A DNA stretch of 64,000 nt from Phymorhynchus buccinoides. Its lineage: Eukaryota; Mollusca; Gastropoda; Neogastropoda; Raphitomidae. How positions within the stretch are numbered: the first letter of the stretch is position 1; each line of letters opens with the position of its first letter. Of this stretch, positions 58,738 to 64,000 are shown piece by piece. Both the position numbers and the translations under genes were made by a program. The stretch spans positions 32,555,701-32,619,700 of the forward strand of contig CM065711.1 in assembly GCA_017654935.2 (NCBI GenBank), given 5' to 3'. Below the pieces are notes generated by a model. It ran no database searches, was not told the origin of the DNA, and saw only the letters and a list, made by a program, of their open reading frames with translations.

Positions 58738-59189
58738 TTAACCTTTACTGGATCATGCTTTTGACTACACGGACACGATGGCGGGGGTCTTCCACGACCC
58801 CCTACTCAGTAAAGAGCTAATTCCTAGGTGTTTATCTCTGTCCAGATGGCGGGGGTCTCCCATGACCCCTACCTGTCAATGAGTCACCATGTGTTTATCC
58901 CTGTCCGGATGGCGGGGGTCTCCCACGACTCCTACTCAATGCACTGCAGTACTCTTTAAAGTAGGGGTCGTTGGAGACCCCCGTCAACCGGACAGGTATA
59001 TCAAAATTACGCGTCATATTACGTCATTTATATTTTATGCACATTAATGAAATTTAACACACTTAACGCCATTTACGTTTTTGACAAAGTCATGAAATTT
59101 CATGAAGATTGCTTAAATAGTTTTAGAGATATAACATGTTTTGTGTGTCAAGGGATCGTGGGCGACCCCAGAAGTCCGGTAAAGGTTAA
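58738..59189. mobile_element. PiggyBac-like MITE, copy 2
   Basis: TTAACCTTTACTGG at the left and CCGGTAAAGGTTAA at the right, as in copy 1 at 40296-40741. An extra CATGAAATTT-containing stretch near 59090 makes it slightly longer and is also present in the divergent copy at 23384, so copy 1 has lost it. Confidence 0.8.
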
Positions 59190-59588
59190 ATCCTTTTCTT
59201 CTGCCTCTCTGGGACTTTCTTTACAGTCAGTAATAATAATGTGTTGATCAGAGGCTGTATGAAACGGCAAGCGAAATGTTCAGTTGAGAAGCACTAGCAT
59301 ACTGTTTCAATTACCTTTATCAGGATGGAGATATTCAGATGTCATCAGTGAACAAAACTTCGTGTCAAAAACAAACCCAAAGCGTAGCTTAGAAAAGTGA
59401 AATTGGGGTCTTGGCCATTTATCATATCAGTTTAGGCGCTGTAGGATTTTGATGCCTTTTGCCGTCTAGATTTTGCTTCATATGTAGTATACATTTAAAA
59501 AAAAAAAAATTGCCCGTGAATTTCGTTGGCTACTGTTTATTGTTTTAAAAAAATCTATTTCTCCAAATTTGTGGAGTACATAATAGTA

Positions 59589-59800
59589 TTACATTTTTTG
59601 GTCAATAAGATTTTTGAACATATTTAGTGATGATGCATTTACAGGTTCATTACAAAGATTGTTCCATGCAGTTATTACTCTGTTAGTGAAAAGGTTTTGA
59701 GCTGAACGACTGTTATTTAGGTTTTTTGTTAGTTTGAAATTATGCCCTCGTGTTCTTTCCTCATCAGTTAGAGTTAGTAAAGGTTTTAGTTGTGTTAGGA
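59589..59800 (-). pseudogene. LINE C-terminal fragment, copy 2
   Basis: Duplicate of 41141-41350 (RGHNFKLTKNLNNSRSAQN; LFTNRVITAWNNLCNEPV; FKNLIDQKM-stop), with V-to-F and K-to-T substitutions near its N-terminal edge. Confidence 0.72.
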
Positions 59801-59939
59801 TAATAAAACTGATGATGATGTGGGAGAGGATGGAAAAGCAACAAAGTACCCGTTTCTCCCATATGTGTTCCCAAATAAAGTTTATGTCTCCGTGGGACTG
59901 CATCTAATGCACCGGAATCACGGGGCTAACTCTGTGACC

Positions 59940-60675
59940 AGAATCAGGCTTCGTAGCATCAGTTAGGCTTCAGTTAGGCTTCGTAGCATCAGTTAGGCTT
60001 CAGTTAGGCTTCGTAGCATCAGTTAGGCTTCAGTTAGGTTTCGTAGCATCAGTTAGGCTTCAGTTAGGCTTCGTAGCATCAGCTAGGCTTCAGTTAGGCT
60101 TCTTAGCATCAGTTAGGCTTCAGTTAGGCTTCGTAGCATCAGTTAGGCTTCAATTAGGCTTCGTAGCATCAGTTAGGCTTCAGTTAGGTTTCGTAGCATC
60201 AGTTAGGCTTCAGTTAGGCTTCGTAGCATCAGTTAGGCTTCAGTTAGGCTTCAGTTAGGCTTCAGTTAGGCTTCAGTTAGGCTTCGTAGCATCAAAGATA
60301 GGCTTCAGTTAGGCTTCGCAGTATCAAAGGTAGGCTTCAGTTAGGCTTTGCATCAAAGGCAGGCTTCAGTTAGGCTTCGTAGCATCAACGGTAGCTCCAG
60401 GTTGTCTTCGTAGCATCAACGATAGGCTTCAGTTAGGCTTGGTAGCATCAAAGGTAGGCTTCAGTTAGGCTTCGTAGCATCAAAGGTAGGCTTCAGTTAG
60501 GCTTCGTAGCATCAAAGGTAGGCTTCAGTTAGGCTTGGTAGCATCAAAGGTAGGCTTCAGTTAGGCTTCATAGCATCAAAGGAAGGATTCAGTTAGGCGT
60601 CGTAGCATCAGTTAGGCTTCAGTTAGGCTTTGTAGCATCAAATGTAGGCTTCAGTTAGGCTTCGTAGCATCAAAG
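59940..60675. repeat. 30-bp minisatellite, copy 2
   Basis: Same unit and same order of variant units as 41480-42215, with one extra 11-bp subunit near 60270 and GGTAGC/CGTAGC differences at 60475-60510. Confidence 0.93.
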
Positions 60676-61090
60676 GAAGGCAAATCAGCCACTGTGGGTA
60701 GTCTCAGGATCTCTGGCAGACGTAGATGTTTGTCTGAAGCCCCTCTCCAAAATGTTACATGTCAATGCGATTTTGTGTTCTACAATCATAATTCCCTACA
60801 TTAACTATGCCTTACTGATGTTCGTGAATTGCCACCTTGATGTTGGATTTTAGGATTGCACATGATCATGTAGCCAAAGACGCATTCATTCCACAACACA
60901 TAATGCTCTTTCCCCGTGAATCTACTCGCAACGCCATAAGGATGATTGTTTGATTTATGTAAGGCTTTCTTTACTTGAAATTGTAACCTGCATAAGAAGA
61001 AACGTGCTATTAACTCGTTTTTCGTTTGGAAGTGGGTATAATGTTCATCTAAAGGACGTTTCAACCATAGTTGAAAAAACAAATGAACCA

Positions 61091-61431
61091 GCCGTCATGG
61101 CGTAGTGGCGGATTACTAGCTGGGAGGTCACGGGTTCAAATCCCATCAGAGGCGAGGTTTGTTTCGGTCCTGAACCGACTCCTACCCAGAGTGAGTGGCT
61201 ATGGGCTCAATGGAAAGACTGAAACCACGCAATCGAGCTTCATCCACTTAACATATGCGATTCTGAGAGTGTTGCTCTTATTGCATGACCACCACTTCAG
61301 GTGTCTGTAATTCGCGGGACTGGTTAACGCCGGGATATCATTATGTAAGGAAGCAAAGAATACAGCCCTGTCACGTAGTCTCAGGCCGATGCGGAACTCC
61401 ATATCATAAGCATCATCATTGTTATCTGCCT
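61091..61431 (+). mobile_element. tRNA-derived SINE, copy 2
   Basis: A box TGGCGTAGTGG is closer to consensus than in copy 1 (TAG in place of TGG), with the same perfect B box GGTTCAAATCC. Otherwise as at 42630. Confidence 0.75.
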
Positions 61432-62039
61432 CATTTCCATCAATCATCAAAAAGAAAAAGAAAACGGCTCAAATTCTATGGCTTGTATGCCTGCTCTCAT
61501 GGTGACCTCAGTTTCGATTACCAATCCAACATGCTCTTGTGTTCCTCCAGTGAAGCTGATTGCAAATATATATGGCTAAAGGGGTTACAACCAATAGTTG
61601 TCATACAACAATTGTTTGTTTTATGCAAATGGCCCGGGTCTTCACAATAGCAGTCACCAGAATAGCACTTCAAAATGCCTCCCACTGTATCTGCTCAGTG
61701 ATACTGATCGTGAATATATATGGTTTAAAGTGGTCTACAGCCAACTGTTTTCAAGCTATGGCTATTTTGTTCGGGTTACAATCTGTTTTGATAATTACAA
61801 CGGCTTCAATGTATACAAATGTTAAGGTCAAGTGGCTTTTAAACGTCTCCAACTGCATTCCTTACTTTGTAGTGATCAAGAATATATATGGTTATGTGGG
61901 TGTAAACCCAATGGCGTCTGAACTACAGCCACAGGTTTGAAAACTGAAAGTCCAATAATGTGAAATAATTATATGGCATCCAGAAGAAATGTCGGTTTTC
62001 AAGGTCAAATTTCAAGGTCCTTTTTATGGGACCATTCCT

Positions 62040-62725
62040 GCACTCTGTTACACCACCACACAAAAGTTGAAGCCATTCTATCTACTGGTTCATGAAATAC
62101 ATCTCGGACATGAAATATATAATGCAAAGAAGGAAATTTTGGTTTTGTGAGTCTTCCTTGGTGAAAATTTGCACTGGAAGTTCAGACTTTCTATGGGACC
62201 ATCTAGGTGCCATGACATACCCGAACAGAAAATGTGAAATCATTCTGAAATCATTCTGTCCAATGGTGCGTGAGTTACAGGGCAAACCTATTTTACAGAA
62301 ATGTGAGTCTTCCTTGGTGGTGATTTGTACTGGAGGTTCAAATTTACTATGGGACCTTATATGCACCACGATACACCATCACACACAATGTGAAGCGATT
62401 CTGTGCACCAGTTCATGAGGTACACTTTGAACAAGCATCTTACAGAAAAGTGAGACTCCCTTGGCGGAGATGTGCACTGGAGGTTCACATTTTATATGAG
62501 ACCATACCATGACACACACCGAATCAAACTTTGAACCGATTCTGTCTTATGGTATGTGAGTTACAGGGCGAACATATTTTGCAGAAACGTGAGTCTTCCT
62601 TAGCGGAGGTTTGCACCGAATGTTCACATTTTGTATGGGACCATCCGTGTACCATGACACACCACCACACAAAATTTGAAGCGATTCTCTTTACCGGTTC
62701 ATGAGTTACAGGGCGAATAGCACTT
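62040..62725. repeat. ~140-156-bp diverged tandem repeat, copy 2
   Basis: Four units as in 43580-44265, with minor changes (a CA deletion near 62370). Confidence 0.8.
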
Positions 62726-62784
62726 CAAAATGTCTCTCACTGTATCTCAGTGATGCTGATTGTGAATATTATGTTACCGTAAAT

Positions 62785-62945
62785 ATGTGAAATCAGTAAT
62801 TCATGAAATTCCTAAAATTTTCAGTAATTTCATGAAGTTACTGTGACCCCCAGTAATTACATGAAATTACTAAAACAATCCTAGTAATTTCACGTAATTA
62901 CTGAAAATAGACACCAGTTATTTCATGAAATTATTAAACGCCACT
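62785..62945. repeat. AGTAATTTCATGAAATTACT palindrome cluster, copy 2
   Basis: As at 44325-44480 with a few changes (ACAATCC insertion; GAAAATAG for GAAATTAG). Confidence 0.75.
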
Positions 62946-63504
62946 TCCTTGGCTAAATGTTTACGAAATTGTCGTATACAATATGAAATGTGACTTCCTG
63001 TGATTTGATAAACATGCCTACCTACTTCCAGCCTTTTGAGGTGTGTGTGTTTGAATGAATGAAAGGATTCAAAGTTTTAGGTCTTCTATCTTTTAGTATT
63101 GTATCACCCCCAAACTACATTGTAAACCCATATAAGTATACCAAGAGACAAACAGAATAAAACTAAATCTTTATTTTGCAAAATGCAATAAAACATTTGA
63201 AACACTTTTACAACCAAACGCAATCGCATGCCAGCACAATATACATTGTAAGAAAATACTGACTCAAAACCAAATACTTTGCCAAATGTATTACATTTAC
63301 AGTCTGTAAAACAAAAGCAATCAAGCACACATCAGCATCGTACACATTTTGTTTAGATGTTATCACAGAAAAAGATATTTTACTTATCAAAATGCCTGAC
63401 AATTATCATTTACATCAGCCAATCAAAACGTTAAAAGAAACCACAGCAGGGAAACTATTGAGAAATGTGCATTTGTCTTTGTGTGTCAGTCTGCACCCTC
63501 CACC

Positions 63505-63636
<132 letters not shown>

Positions 63637-63809
63637 ATTTGACGTTTGACAAATTAATAGCAGCAGCTGTCATTGATAACACCCAATAGGGTAACAACTT
63701 TAAAACCGCTTCGAGGAAGAACATGGAAACGTACTACTTATTTTAGCAATTCAATGAACTATGACAACGTGAGTTGCAGAGAAGAGTTGAGAGAGACAAA
63801 GAGTGCGTT

Positions 63810-64000
63810 CTAGTCTTTAACCGTTTTTACTCATTCTGAATGCTGTTTACAGACTGTGGAAAAGGGGAGCAGTAGTCTACCCATCGATATGTTGCTACAG
63901 GTAATGTCGGTGGGTTTTGTTTCCTACAGAAGGTGCAAGTTACATGCGGTGTTCCAGTCATTGCTATGTACTGTTGGAACATATTAGATGACAGCAGTGA
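63810..64000 (+). repeat. Dispersed repeat R1, copy d (cut by window end)
   Basis: Same sequence as 45345-45526 with small changes (GGGTTTTGTTTCC for GGGGGGTTTTCC; AAGTTACATGCGG for ACGTTACATGCGG). Confidence 0.8.

Overview
The window looks like nuclear DNA of a lophotrochozoan animal, most likely a marine gastropod mollusc (inference from style; no species marker is visible). It is AT-rich and full of very long (GT/CA)n, (CT/GA)n and poly-T tracts, minisatellites, fold-back MITEs and decayed non-LTR retrotransposons. There are two gaps of exactly 500 N (22783-23282 and 57618-58117), as used for arbitrary scaffold joins. There is no operon structure and no bacterial signature.

Host genes: only three are convincing, all intronless rhodopsin-type (class A) GPCRs of one subfamily. 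Two are intact, at 16388-17389 (+) and 49132-50139 (+). One, at 26152-27167 (-), is broken by two frameshifts. They share a near-invariant TM3/second-loop block and have Leu-Arg-Ala in place of DRY, so this is probably a fragment of a dispersed, lineage-specific receptor family.

Layout. 1-15860: simple repeats, a telomere-motif fold-back, several minisatellites (60, ~77, 39 and 72-76 bp units), a tyrosine-recombinase retroelement fragment, MITEs and large stretches with no recognisable gene. 15860-18600: dispersed repeat, first GPCR, a tandem array grown from its 3' end, and a tRNA-like SINE head. 19100-24040: remnants of pogo-like transposases (psq-type HTH; PHD-like finger), microsatellites, a gap and a piggyBac-like MITE. 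26150-31600: GPCR pseudogene, (CAGA)n/telomere-motif repeats, and a reverse-transcriptase fragment that stops at its YADD box where a MITE begins. 31640-34281: a nearly intact L2/CR1-type LINE. 34566-36640: a 31-bp satellite. 37385-39786: an RTE-type LINE pseudogene. 39678-45526: first copy of a 5.85-kb unit. 45990-48720: a LINE with an inverted 5' half and a second L2-type copy sitting between two (CA)n tracts. 49132-50764: third GPCR and two hairpin elements. 50840-53443: a C-run minisatellite. 53444-57617: a long Tx1/L1-type LINE pseudogene. 58118-64000: second copy of the 5.85-kb unit, beginning exactly at the gap edge.

Most sequence here is mobile or tandem DNA. The biology worth following is the intronless GPCR family and the way repeats have grown around it. 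The main technical warning is that the 5.85-kb direct duplication may be an uncollapsed second haplotype.
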